A stretch of DNA of 5,247 bases from SOKG01 sp964502665 (lineage in GTDB: Bacteria > Chloroflexota > Dehalococcoidia > SZUA-161), in contig CAZCXP010000158.1 in NCBI GenBank assembly GCA_964502665.1, positions 1 to 5,247 on the forward strand, written 5' to 3'. The translations under genes were made by a program, and so were the position numbers. Shown in pieces: positions 1-5,247 of the stretch (positions within the stretch are counted from its first letter, which is position 1; the number at the start of each line of letters is the position of its first letter). The notes under the pieces were generated by a model, which was not told the origin of the DNA, did no database searches, and saw only the letters and a program-made list of their open reading frames with translations.

Positions 1-1335
1 GCCATGACCCATATTCATTTTGAACTCTCTGTCGGGATCTGTACCCTTGTTATAGCCATAGGCAACGAACAAGTGGCAGCTATAGGGAGCGTTGCAACCG
101 CTAAATTCCAAGGGCCGAAGCCACTGGATGTCTTCGGTCATCATATCGATATCCGGATCGCCATAGGTGTCATCGGGATCATACCGGAAATGGTCCACTA
201 TCCCAGTTTGAATGTTATAAAGAGCAGACCCGGATCCCCAGATTCCGTAATCCATTCCACTGGCGATACCGACATGGTAACATAGTTCTGCTACCTCAGC
301 GTCCCCGACATCCGGCGGGTCCGAATGGGTGTCCTGAATAAGGCTCCAGTTGTAGGTCGTTGCCCCAAAGTTGGCAGAACAGTTTGTCGTCTCCTTGTTC
401 ATCCTGTCCCAGAGCTTATCCAGAGCATTCTTATAATCGGTACTAGGGTTGATACCGACTGCGCCCCAGTATACAGTCATATCCCAATATCCATTCATTC
501 GCAGTCGGCCTCCGCCTGCAGAGGTCCATTCCAGACGTCCGCCTCCCGCCCAATTGGGTGGAATCCCGGGATCGGTTGACAAAGGCTCCTCGTCCCAATT
601 GCTTCGCCACCTGTAATTGTAGTCGACACTGTCAGTACCTTCGCCGGTATTCGGCCATTTCCAGTAGTACATGATCTGAGCTGCTGCCGTTGCCCCACAA
701 CCAACAGGCGTTCGTTCCTCAGGAGGGGTGTGAAGCAATGGACACTCGTCGTTATACGGCGAACCCTGATGCCACTGGCTTGTCAGATCAAGCTCCATCA
801 TCGTTGGTTCAGACTCAGCAAGTGACTCCTCCGATCTTTCCGGAACATGACCGGCAATCAAGTCCTGCCAGAACAACCTTCGATCCAGAAGTGCTTCCTC
901 GTAAAGCTGCAATCCTGGATCTCTTTCTGCTAATCCCCCCCGAAGATTTTGAACCCTTGTGGCAATCTCCCAAAGGATGTATTGATAGTCTGGATTCTCC
1001 GGGTCATATATCCCTTGTGGGCTGTACCAATAGACCGGGAGAACCAGATAATCGGCGCCACAAAGACAGAAACCACCCTCTGAAAGATGTGCAATGTAGG
1101 CAACAGTCTCCCCATCAACAATATAAGGTTCCATTTTTTCAATGACAGCGTCCGCTCTTGCATCTGCTGTGACATGCCTCACCCAGGTTTCTACAGCAGC
1201 TTGGACCTCTGATTCTGTCAATGCGCCGGCCTGCGCCTGAACAGAGACGGGAATCAACACAAGGCACAAGATCATAGCGAGTGCGAGTACAGTCATTCCG
1301 TAAGCTTTTGTAACTCTTTCTTTCACCTGTTCCAT
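1..1335 (-). CDS. Streptopain-like (peptidase family C10) secreted cysteine protease, 3' end missing
   Basis: The frame is open for 445 codons from ATG at 1335 to the window edge, and no stop is reached. Residues 1-35 form a signal peptide (hydrophobic core about 14-30, likely cleavage after VQA or AQA). Residues about 38-180 resemble the inhibitory C10 propeptide: TVAYIAHLSEGGFCLCGADY fits the usual 'a-y-v-v-n-f...G-F-v-i-v-s-A-D' pattern. The catalytic domain starts near 184 with SQWHQGSPYNDECPL, whose Gln190 is the probable oxyanion residue. The nucleophile is Cys213 in VGCGATAAAQIMYYWKWP. Residues 328-363 (YNWSLI...ELCYHVGIASGMDYG) match the streptopain core, and His421 in SCHLFVAYGY is the catalytic histidine. 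Asn441 in MNMGHG lies where streptopain has NWGWGG. Family enzymes are exported zymogens that cleave proteins outside the cell. Oddities are a long segment at about 230-325 and altered residues around His421 and Asn441. The family call is firm; activity is not proven. Confidence 0.88.
   Translation of the reverse strand, partial: MEQVKERVTKAYGMTVLALAMILCLVLIPVSVQAQAGALTESEVQAAVETWVRHVTADARADAVIEKMEPYIVDGETVAYIAHLSEGGFCLCGADYLVLPVYWYSPQGIYDPENPDYQYILWEIATRVQNLRGGLAERDPGLQLYEEALLDRRLFWQDLIAGHVPERSEESLAESEPTMMELDLTSQWHQGSPYNDECPLLHTPPEERTPVGCGATAAAQIMYYWKWPNTGEGTDSVDYNYRWRSNWDEEPLSTDPGIPPNWAGGGRLEWTSAGGGRLRMNGYWDMTVYWGAVGINPSTDYKNALDKLWDRMNKETTNCSANFGATTYNWSLIQDTHSDPPDVGDAEVAELCYHVGIASGMDYGIWGSGSALYNIQTGIVDHFRYDPDDTYGDPDIDMMTEDIQWLRPLEFSGCNAPYSCHLFVAYGYNKGTDPDREFKMNMGHG
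502..549 (-). repeat. Short internal repeat AGGGRL x2 in the C10 protease
   Basis: Residues 263-268 and 273-278 of the C10 protease are both AGGGRL, joined by EWTS, so the unit recurs every 10 residues. The two copies use different codons (for example GGA-GGC-GGA against GGC-GGA-GGC), so this is not a fresh DNA duplication. It lies inside the segment between Cys213 and His421 that makes this protein longer than streptopain. The pattern suggests two beta strands with Gly turns; no function is known. Confidence 0.5.
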
Positions 1336-1340
1336 GATTG

Positions 1341-1346
1341 CACCTC
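1341..1346 (-). promoter_or_regulatory. Ribosome binding site of the C10 protease gene
   Basis: GAGGTG lies 5 bases before the ATG at 1335. It supports that start over the internal Met14, which would remove the charged N-region (EQVKERVTK) of the signal peptide. Confidence 0.7.
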
Positions 1347-1350
1347 AAAT

Positions 1351-1419
1351 CTATTGCAGAGCAGCAAGCACGAGGACCAGCTTTCCCTCCGATGCTTCAG
1401 GTTCTCCAATCGCCCAAGG
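1351..1419 (-). pseudogene. Remnant C-terminal tail of a paralogue of the 612-residue repeat protein, or a cut-off C-terminus of the C11 protease
   Basis: Directly after the TGA of the C11 protease (1420-1422), the same frame continues for 22 sense codons and ends in TAG at 1351-1353. Its last residues, EGKLVLVLAALQ-stop, align with the end of the 612-residue protein, EGKGLVLVLVTLQ-stop, with one gap and two substitutions. An IGEPEAS segment before it can be aligned loosely with LGKAMSSLE. Most codons differ at synonymous positions while the amino acids match, so the similarity is protein-level and old, not a recent copy. The TAG lies exactly 15 bases before the C10 start, the same distance that separates the 612-residue gene's TAG from the C11 start. 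It has no start codon or ribosome site of its own. Either most of a second repeat-protein gene was deleted, or the C11 protein once ended here. Chance similarity of a short hydrophobic tail is less likely but possible. Confidence 0.6.
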
Positions 1420-2856
1420 TCACTCTCCAATGGTTACCGTCCCTCCGCATGCTCGGAGCGTCAGCGCCTTGGTGATGGTAAGGGTCTCGGCCGATGAACC
1501 CGCCTTGATACAAATGGTCCGGCCACCAACTGTGTACGTTGCCGCCTCCCACAGGGTGTTGTAGGGCTGGTCGAAAGTCCCGTTCTCGTCCCCTACGTAG
1601 GCGAAATCCACCCAGACAACGCCAGTCGCATTGTCTATAAGTTCCTGACAGAAGTCGTACAGGTCGATGTGGTGAGGGCACCAACCGCCACATGTGCTAT
1701 ACTCCTGGCTTTGGTCACGTGCGTCTGCGACCCATGAGCCTCCCATCGCGCCGTAGAAATCAAGTAGGAACTCGTCCCATCGCGTGTCCTGCGCGAACAG
1801 GATGTTCGTGCTGTTATAGTCGGGGTTGAAGTTCCAGCTGTCCTCGGGGAAGTATATGGCCAGTCCGTGGCTTCCAGGCCAGGAGGAGCCGTGTTTCTCG
1901 GCGAAAACGGCGGAATCAATAGCCATCATCACACGGGAGGCCTCAGCTACGCAGGCGCCGTCATCGCTGTTCCAATCGTTCCTGAGCGTTTGAGCCAACG
2001 AATCCGTTCTGGTGGCCAGGGCATTCATCTTGGCAAGATCGATGGCCGACAGAATCTCGCTGTTACTGTAGGACTGATAGTAGCGAGAGACGATAGTACT
2101 GCCGAGAGTGGCCGCGCTCATGGAAGGGGTTGCCACCAGGTCCGCCAGAATGGTGTGGTACGGCCATCCGTCGAGTGGTATCCCTTTCTCCGAAGCCACC
2201 ATGACGCTGGCGTGGTCACGGATCTCGTAGGCCACCTCTGCCATACCCATCAGACAAGCGTCGAAGCCAAGCAGATCCGGCTCCTGGGCATCCGTCTCGA
2301 TGGTCTGCAGCGCGTTACGCACCTCTTGCATGTGGAGCGTATCCCCATCGGTGTCATCGAAACACACACTCTTGAACCCAAGGGATTCCTCGGCGGCCGC
2401 TGTCCGCCACCCGGAGCCGTGGTCCCAGAGCACAACGGCATAGTTAGCGGCAGGGTGGTTCTGCATCCCCCACTCGACAAAGTCGATCAGGGTCTGCGGG
2501 TCGCCCATATTGGTATCGACCACGCCCATGCTCGTGCCCCAGGCGGGCTTCCCATCGGTCCCGTCACTCGGCACATCATTCTTGCTGACAAGGCCCCGGC
2601 GGGCGTTGGTCCAGTCACCGTAGCGGCTGTCTTCACCAGGAATGCGGTCGAACAGCACAAGGATCTTCACATCCGCGTCCGAGCCCACCGTGGCCATCTC
2701 CAGAAAGTCGTCAATCCCTTCGTCCTCCAGGTTGTTGTCGCCATCGATGTATACCATGAAAGTCCATTTGGCCGTTTGTGCCGTAGCTCCGGGGACGAGC
2801 CATGCCAGGCAGAGCAACCCAGCTAACAAAAAGACTACTATTCTCACACGTATCAT
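1420..2856 (-). CDS. Clostripain-family (peptidase C11) secreted cysteine protease
   Basis: This 478-residue protein begins with a signal peptide (core about 6-23, likely cleavage after ATA, residue 26). The C11 domain spans about 30-370. It opens with WTFMVYIDGDNNLE, contains the catalytic His146 in YAVVLWDHGSGW and the nucleophile Cys201 in LLGFDACLMGMAEVAYE, and continues with ASEKGIPLDGWPY (224-233) and GLAIYFP (331-337). Asp199 and Asp229 sit where characterised C11 enzymes carry S1-pocket acids, which predicts cleavage after Arg or Lys. C11 enzymes are usually calcium-dependent and self-activating. After the domain come a Cys/His cluster (389-403) and about 65 residues typical of the start of a right-handed beta-helix (VWVDFAYVGDENGTFDQPYNTL...GGTVTIGE). 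The gene starts 15 bases after the repeat-protein stop, so the two are very likely cotranscribed. The stop at 1420 is TGA, and the frame stays open for 22 codons beyond it. Identification is firm; the natural C-terminus is uncertain. Confidence 0.93.
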   Translation of the reverse strand: MIRVRIVVFLLAGLLCLAWLVPGATAQTAKWTFMVYIDGDNNLEDEGIDDFLEMATVGSDADVKILVLFDRIPGEDSRYGDWTNARRGLVSKNDVPSDGTDGKPAWGTSMGVVDTNMGDPQTLIDFVEWGMQNHPAANYAVVLWDHGSGWRTAAAEESLGFKSVCFDDTDGDTLHMQEVRNALQTIETDAQEPDLLGFDACLMGMAEVAYEIRDHASVMVASEKGIPLDGWPYHTILADLVATPSMSAATLGSTIVSRYYQSYSNSEILSAIDLAKMNALATRTDSLAQTLRNDWNSDDGACVAEASRVMMAIDSAVFAEKHGSSWPGSHGLAIYFPEDSWNFNPDYNSTNILFAQDTRWDEFLLDFYGAMGGSWVADARDQSQEYSTCGGWCPHHIDLYDFCQELIDNATGVVWVDFAYVGDENGTFDQPYNTLWEAATYTVGGRTICIKAGSSAETLTITKALTLRACGGTVTIGE

Positions 2857-2868
2857 AGCTCAATCCCA

Positions 2869-2873
2869 CTCCT
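2869..2873 (-). promoter_or_regulatory. Ribosome binding site of the C11 gene, overlapping the previous stop codon
   Basis: AGGAG at 2873-2869 shares bases with the TAG stop of the 612-residue gene (2874-2872) and lies 12 bases before the ATG at 2856. The spacing is on the long side. The overlap suggests translation of the protease is coupled to that of the repeat protein. Confidence 0.5.
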
Positions 2874-4710
2874 ATTGTAATGTCACCAGAACCAGCACAA
2901 GCCCCTTGCCCTCCTCCAGCGAAGACATGGCCTTGCCAAGGATCGCGCCCTGGGCTTTGGCGTAATCAGTAACCTTCATGGCGTGGCCTGGAGTGTCAGA
3001 GGTCGTCAGCAGATCACCTGGTGCAATGGGGCCATTTGAGGCATCGGCCCAGCAATACACGCGGCCGGTCAGAGCCACGGGATACTCCCCCGCTGCCAGC
3101 GTGCCTGACTGGCCCATTATCATACCGGGCTGAATGCCGCCAGCGCCGCTAACGATACCGGCAACGCAACGATCGTAAGCTTTTTCAGAGATTTCCAATT
3201 TGCCGGGGTTTTCCGAATCAATTGTCAACACCATACCCGGCTCAATTGCACCTGTCGCCTCGATATCAAATGGCTCCGCTATATCTGATCCACCGGTGAT
3301 TTGCAGCACCTCTGTCTTCGTTGTGCCGCTGACATCCAGCTTTGATGACGGGTACTTCCCTATGCCAACGTTTCCAGTTTCCTTTATTACGATTCCATTT
3401 GTCACAGCAGGCGGTGAGGAAGAGTTGCTGACTGCCAGATACATGAGGTCATCTTTGATAGCCAGCTCCCTGCGATGACCGTTTATACTGTATCCGATGA
3501 GTCCAGGCCATCCGCCCGGAGTGGAGAATGACCAGCTCCCAGATGGCAACTCAAACTTCGAGATGCCTTCCACTAGGAGTCCGTAACCACTATATGACGT
3601 AAAGTATCCTCCAATACCATTAGTGCCCACTGCCAAGCCGCGGACGGCGACGGCATTTGCGCCATCGACTTCGCCGAAGATGCCGTAACCGTCGCTTCCT
3701 GTGGAGTACCCGTGGACACCCTGGGCATAAGGGCCATAGCCGGCGCCCAAGACACCGGCACCATGGTCGGCTGTGTTGACCACGCCCTCAACCGCCTGGG
3801 TCCATCCTCCGAGTGAGGTAACCTCCGCATGAAGCATTCCGGTATACGCAGCATGTGCGTCAAGACGGCCCCACAACCTAAGGTCCATCGCCTCGAGATT
3901 GCCAGAGACGTCCACGTCGCCAACGAATTCTCCGGCATAAGAGTTAGGCCCCGAGGCCTCCGCATAAACGCCGACACCCCGGTCGCCGGCAGCCCTGAAG
4001 TAGCCGCCGTAGTTCTGGACATCGCCATCGTTGGTGGCCGTGCCTAAGACGCCAATCCCCTCACTACCATTGGAAGTGCCGTAGACGCCTTGACCGGAGC
4101 TGCCGAGGCCCCATCCGACGACGCCGTGGGCATCGTTACCTTGCGCAACACCCCACACGCCATGGCCACTACCGGTGTTGATCACGCTCAGCACAGCACC
4201 GCCGCTCGACCCGCTGATCTCTGCTCCTGGCTTGAGGCTCAAAGCGTAGGGCACCGGCAGCAGCTCCTGCCGGGGGTCAAGCCACTCCCCATCGACCTGA
4301 ACCCGCAGCCACAGGGCCTGTCCGTTGAACTCTTCCTGAGGCACCTCGACCTTTACCTCGAATGAGCCATCCTCCACCGGGACATCATTCTTGACTATGT
4401 TTCCCCCAACCTGGCTGCCCCCTGTTGCATCGTCCCAGAGCTGGAACACCATGTCCACGGTGCCGTTGACGGGGTTGCCTTCTGCGTCCGTCAGGTAGCC
4501 CTGGTAGCTTATCTTGGAGGCCACCTCGGCGCCGGGGGTGACATCGGCCCCTGTATCTCCAAGAGGTAGACTGCTCACTGTACCACCGAGGGTGAAACCG
4601 GCCCCAGGCTCCTCAGGTGGGGGATTCGCCACCACCGCTCCGCTGGTCCCGAGGATAACCAGCAGGGCCACGACAACCACTCCCAAGACTATCTTTCTTC
4701 TGCTTTTCAT
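2872..4710 (-). CDS. Secreted repeat-rich surface protein with a C-terminal G2/IMC-like domain
   Basis: This 612-residue protein has a signal peptide (core about 7-21, likely cleavage after VVA, residue 28). A Pro/Gly-rich linker follows. A compact beta domain at about 65-160 begins KISYQGYLTDAEGNPVNGTV and ends LPVPYALSLK, a module common at the N-terminus of large secreted proteins in environmental bacteria. Residues about 178-382 are Gly-rich GVxG/GGYF repeats, as in phage-fibre-like and adhesin-like proteins. Residues 436-461 (NGIVIKETGNVGIG...KLDVSG) form the stalk motif that often precedes tail-fibre chaperone domains. Residues 475-612 (SDIAEPFDI...AYDRCVAGIVSG...PVALTGRVYCWADA...GDLLTTSDTPGHAMK...LVLVLVTLQ) resemble peptidase G2/intramolecular-chaperone autoprocessing domains, which trim fibre-like proteins after trimerisation. 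The exact catalytic residues cannot be assigned by eye. There is no LPXTG or other sorting signal. It is the first gene of the operon and probably the most highly expressed. The true function is unknown. Confidence 0.85.
   Translation of the reverse strand: MKSRRKIVLGVVVVALLVILGTSGAVVANPPPEEPGAGFTLGGTVSSLPLGDTGADVTPGAEVASKISYQGYLTDAEGNPVNGTVDMVFQLWDDATGGSQVGGNIVKNDVPVEDGSFEVKVEVPQEEFNGQALWLRVQVDGEWLDPRQELLPVPYALSLKPGAEISGSSGGAVLSVINTGSGHGVWGVAQGNDAHGVVGWGLGSSGQGVYGTSNGSEGIGVLGTATNDGDVQNYGGYFRAAGDRGVGVYAEASGPNSYAGEFVGDVDVSGNLEAMDLRLWGRLDAHAAYTGMLHAEVTSLGGWTQAVEGVVNTADHGAGVLGAGYGPYAQGVHGYSTGSDGYGIFGEVDGANAVAVRGLAVGTNGIGGYFTSYSGYGLLVEGISKFELPSGSWSFSTPGGWPGLIGYSINGHRRELAIKDDLMYLAVSNSSSPPAVTNGIVIKETGNVGIGKYPSSKLDVSGTTKTEVLQITGGSDIAEPFDIEATGAIEPGMVLTIDSENPGKLEISEKAYDRCVAGIVSGAGGIQPGMIMGQSGTLAAGEYPVALTGRVYCWADASNGPIAPGDLLTTSDTPGHAMKVTDYAKAQGAILGKAMSSLEEGKGLVLVLVTLQ
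2875..3288 (-). other. C-terminal G2/IMC-like candidate autoprocessing domain
   Basis: Residues 475-612 follow the stalk motif NVGIG...KLDVSG, the usual position of self-cleaving chaperone domains in fibre proteins. Recognisable pieces are GGSDIAEPF at the start, IEPGMVLTID, VAGIVSG, PVALTGRVY and IAPGDLLTTSDTPGHAMK. The assignment rests on remembered resemblance to the peptidase G2 family and has not been searched. Confidence 0.5.
3565..4179 (-). repeat. Gly-rich GVxG / GGYF repeat region of the 612-residue protein
   Basis: Residues about 178-382 repeat a degenerate unit with hydrophobic-Gly pairs every 8-20 residues: HGVWGVAQG, HGVVGWGLG, QGVYGTSNG, IGVLGTATN, YGGYFRAAG, VGVYAEASG, AGVLGAGYG, QGVHGYSTG, YGIFGEVDG, GIGGYFTSY. 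A non-repeat segment at about 265-305 (VDVSGNLEAMDLRLWGRL...) divides the array in two. Such arrays usually form elongated beta-rich, often trimeric, stalks. The units are diverged at DNA level, so the array is not prone to simple slippage. Confidence 0.65.
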
Positions 4711-4718
4711 TCTTCCTT

Positions 4719-4724
4719 CTCCTT
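4719..4724 (-). promoter_or_regulatory. Ribosome binding site of the 612-residue repeat-protein gene
   Basis: AAGGAG lies 8 bases before the ATG at 4710, within a purine-rich stretch. It is the strongest ribosome site in the window, consistent with a highly made first gene. Confidence 0.8.
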
Positions 4725-4753
4725 TCTTTTCACCCGTGTCGCCTGCCTTCGCG

Positions 4754-4775
4754 ATATCCGCATGGGTCCGGATAT
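4754..4775. promoter_or_regulatory. Perfect inverted repeat ATATCCG-N8-CGGATAT upstream of the operon
   Basis: The two 7-base arms (4754-4760 and 4769-4775) are exact complements separated by 8 bases (CATGGGTC). The site ends 44 bases before the start codon at 4710, so it lies in the promoter or 5' untranslated region. Its symmetry and 22-base span suit a dimeric repressor or activator; a weak RNA hairpin is the alternative. No sigma-70 promoter can be placed beside it with confidence. Confidence 0.4.
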
Positions 4776-5065
4776 GCTGACTTTCGCTTAACTATGGTTC
4801 ATTCCCACCCCTTTCTTCGATGGATGCCCAGACTATCCCAAGAACTCTCTCTCCCTGGCTGCTCATGCCCTGAGCCGCTAACCAATGTCCGCACCTCTCT
4901 GTCGACATAGCGAGAATCGGAATTTCAAGCGACTTTTGAGTCACACTGAGGCCTCCCCGTCTCAGCGAGGAGAGCATGACGGTAGAGGTGTAACACGATA
5001 TTCTGTGATGACTCTGTCCCAAGATACTATGTGCAGGTCAATGATTCGGTACACAAGGTGCCAGT

Positions 5066-5098
5066 TTTGGTGGAAATCTCGTCCCAATTTGGTGGAAA
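5066..5098. repeat. 11-base direct repeat TTTGGTGGAAA, two copies 22 bases apart
   Basis: TTTGGTGGAAA occurs at 5066-5076 and again at 5088-5098, a start-to-start distance of 22 bases, close to two turns of the DNA helix. The minus-strand form is TTTCCACCAAA. This arrangement suits two protein molecules bound on one face of the DNA. Repeats of this kind also occur at the ends of some insertion sequences, but no transposase is visible here. Confidence 0.5.
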
Positions 5099-5134
5099 AT
5101 TGACCAGAGATAAGTCCTCACCTACATACAAGAA

Positions 5135-5159
5135 GAGGCCGGGCCTTGAACCCGGCCTC
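5135..5159 (-). terminator. GC-rich hairpin, probable terminator of an upstream minus-strand gene
   Basis: GAGGCCGGG (5135-5143) pairs perfectly with CCCGGCCTC (5151-5159) around a 7-base loop. Read on the minus strand, the stem is followed by TTCTTGT, a weak T-tract, which fits a rho-independent terminator for a gene entering from the right. On the plus strand the downstream CTTCGG is a poorer tract. The hairpin separates the three-gene operon from whatever precedes it. Confidence 0.55.
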
Positions 5160-5247
5160 CTTCGGCCATCGTTCATTGTTATTCCCGCGACCCCATCGCA
5201 GTCCGCTGCCCGGGGATCAGAGAGCAGGATACCAAGCATTCTTTGCA

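Larger units (their letters stand above)
4711..5247. other. Non-coding leader upstream of the operon
   Basis: About 540 bases hold no convincing gene. Short open frames of 70-76 codons occur on both strands, but they lack good ribosome sites and recognisable motifs. The region contains the hairpin at 5135-5159, the direct repeat at 5066-5098 and the inverted repeat at 4754-4775. A minus-strand reading frame entering from the right edge stops at 5179-5181 (TAA), about 20 bases before the hairpin, and could be the 3' end of the upstream gene. Another frame stops about 40 bases earlier, so the true end cannot be chosen. No clear -35/-10 pair was found. Confidence 0.6.

Noticed and set aside
935..941. 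Run of seven C (seven G on the minus strand) as a possible frameshift site in the C10 gene
   Set aside because: The signal peptide and propeptide before it and the catalytic motifs after it are in the same frame, so there is no sign of an indel.
690..1145. A 151-codon plus-strand open frame
   Set aside because: It is antisense to the C10 protease frame, which carries a signal peptide, propeptide and Cys213 motif. Its translation is Pro/Gln/Arg-rich without motifs.
1867..2826. A 319-codon plus-strand open frame
   Set aside because: It lies wholly antisense to the C11 protease, whose catalytic motifs are intact on the other strand. Its translation shows no domain, signal or sensible composition and is an antisense shadow.
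4946..4965. CTGAG...CTCAG hairpin in the leader
   Set aside because: The stem is only 5 base pairs around a 10-base loop with no T-tract, which is expected by chance.
4792..5022. 76-codon minus-strand open frame in the leader
   Set aside because: It has no good ribosome site, no recognisable motif and a mixed composition, and it overlaps an equally plausible plus-strand frame at 4885-5103. It is probably non-coding.
5024..5041. Minus-strand TTGACC and TAGTAT as a promoter
   Set aside because: The two hexamers are only 6 bases apart, far short of the 16-18 needed for a sigma-70 promoter.
5135..5159. T-arm of a tRNA (GGGTTCAAGGCCC on the minus strand)
   Set aside because: The stem is 9 base pairs rather than 5, the loop does not end in a pyrimidine as a T-loop should, and no acceptor, D or anticodon arm is found nearby.

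Overview
The window reads as part of a minus-strand operon for secreted proteins, from an uncultured-type bacterium of moderately high GC content that cannot be placed with confidence. Each of the three genes begins with a Sec-type signal peptide, and no cytoplasmic gene is recognisable. The architectures (a SYQG-type N-terminal domain plus Gly-rich 'GVxG' repeats plus an 'NVGIG...KLDVSG' stalk, and a clostripain-type protease with a short beta-helix tail) are the kind met in Chloroflexota and various environmental candidate phyla. That placement comes from memory of the architectures, not from a marker gene.

Layout in transcription order (right to left). Positions 5247-4711 form a roughly 540-base non-coding leader. 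It holds a strong GC-rich hairpin (5135-5159) that probably terminates an unseen upstream gene, an 11-base direct repeat spaced exactly 22 bases apart (5066-5098), and a perfect 7-base inverted repeat (4754-4775) close to the first gene. Positions 4710-2872 encode a 612-residue secreted repeat protein with a C-terminal region resembling an autoprocessing (peptidase G2/IMC-like) domain. After 15 bases, 2856-1420 encodes a clostripain-family (C11) cysteine protease with its His/Cys dyad intact. Positions 1419-1351 hold a 22-codon in-frame stretch whose last 12 residues and stop copy the C-terminus of the 612-residue protein. After another 15 bases, 1335-1 encodes a streptopain-like (C10) cysteine protease that runs off the left edge. 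This third gene is a stop-free frame of 445 codons with no stop codon inside the window, so a simple start-to-stop search misses it.

The operon therefore pairs two evolutionarily unrelated extracellular cysteine proteases (clan CD and clan CA) with a repeat-rich probable surface or matrix protein. The proteases could mature or shed the repeat protein, or all three could serve extracellular protein degradation; this is inference. The most unusual observation is the C-terminal tail remnant between the two proteases, together with the identical 15-base stop-to-start spacing at both gene junctions. It suggests a second repeat-protein gene lost by deletion, or a clostripain whose original C-terminus has been cut off by an in-frame TGA.
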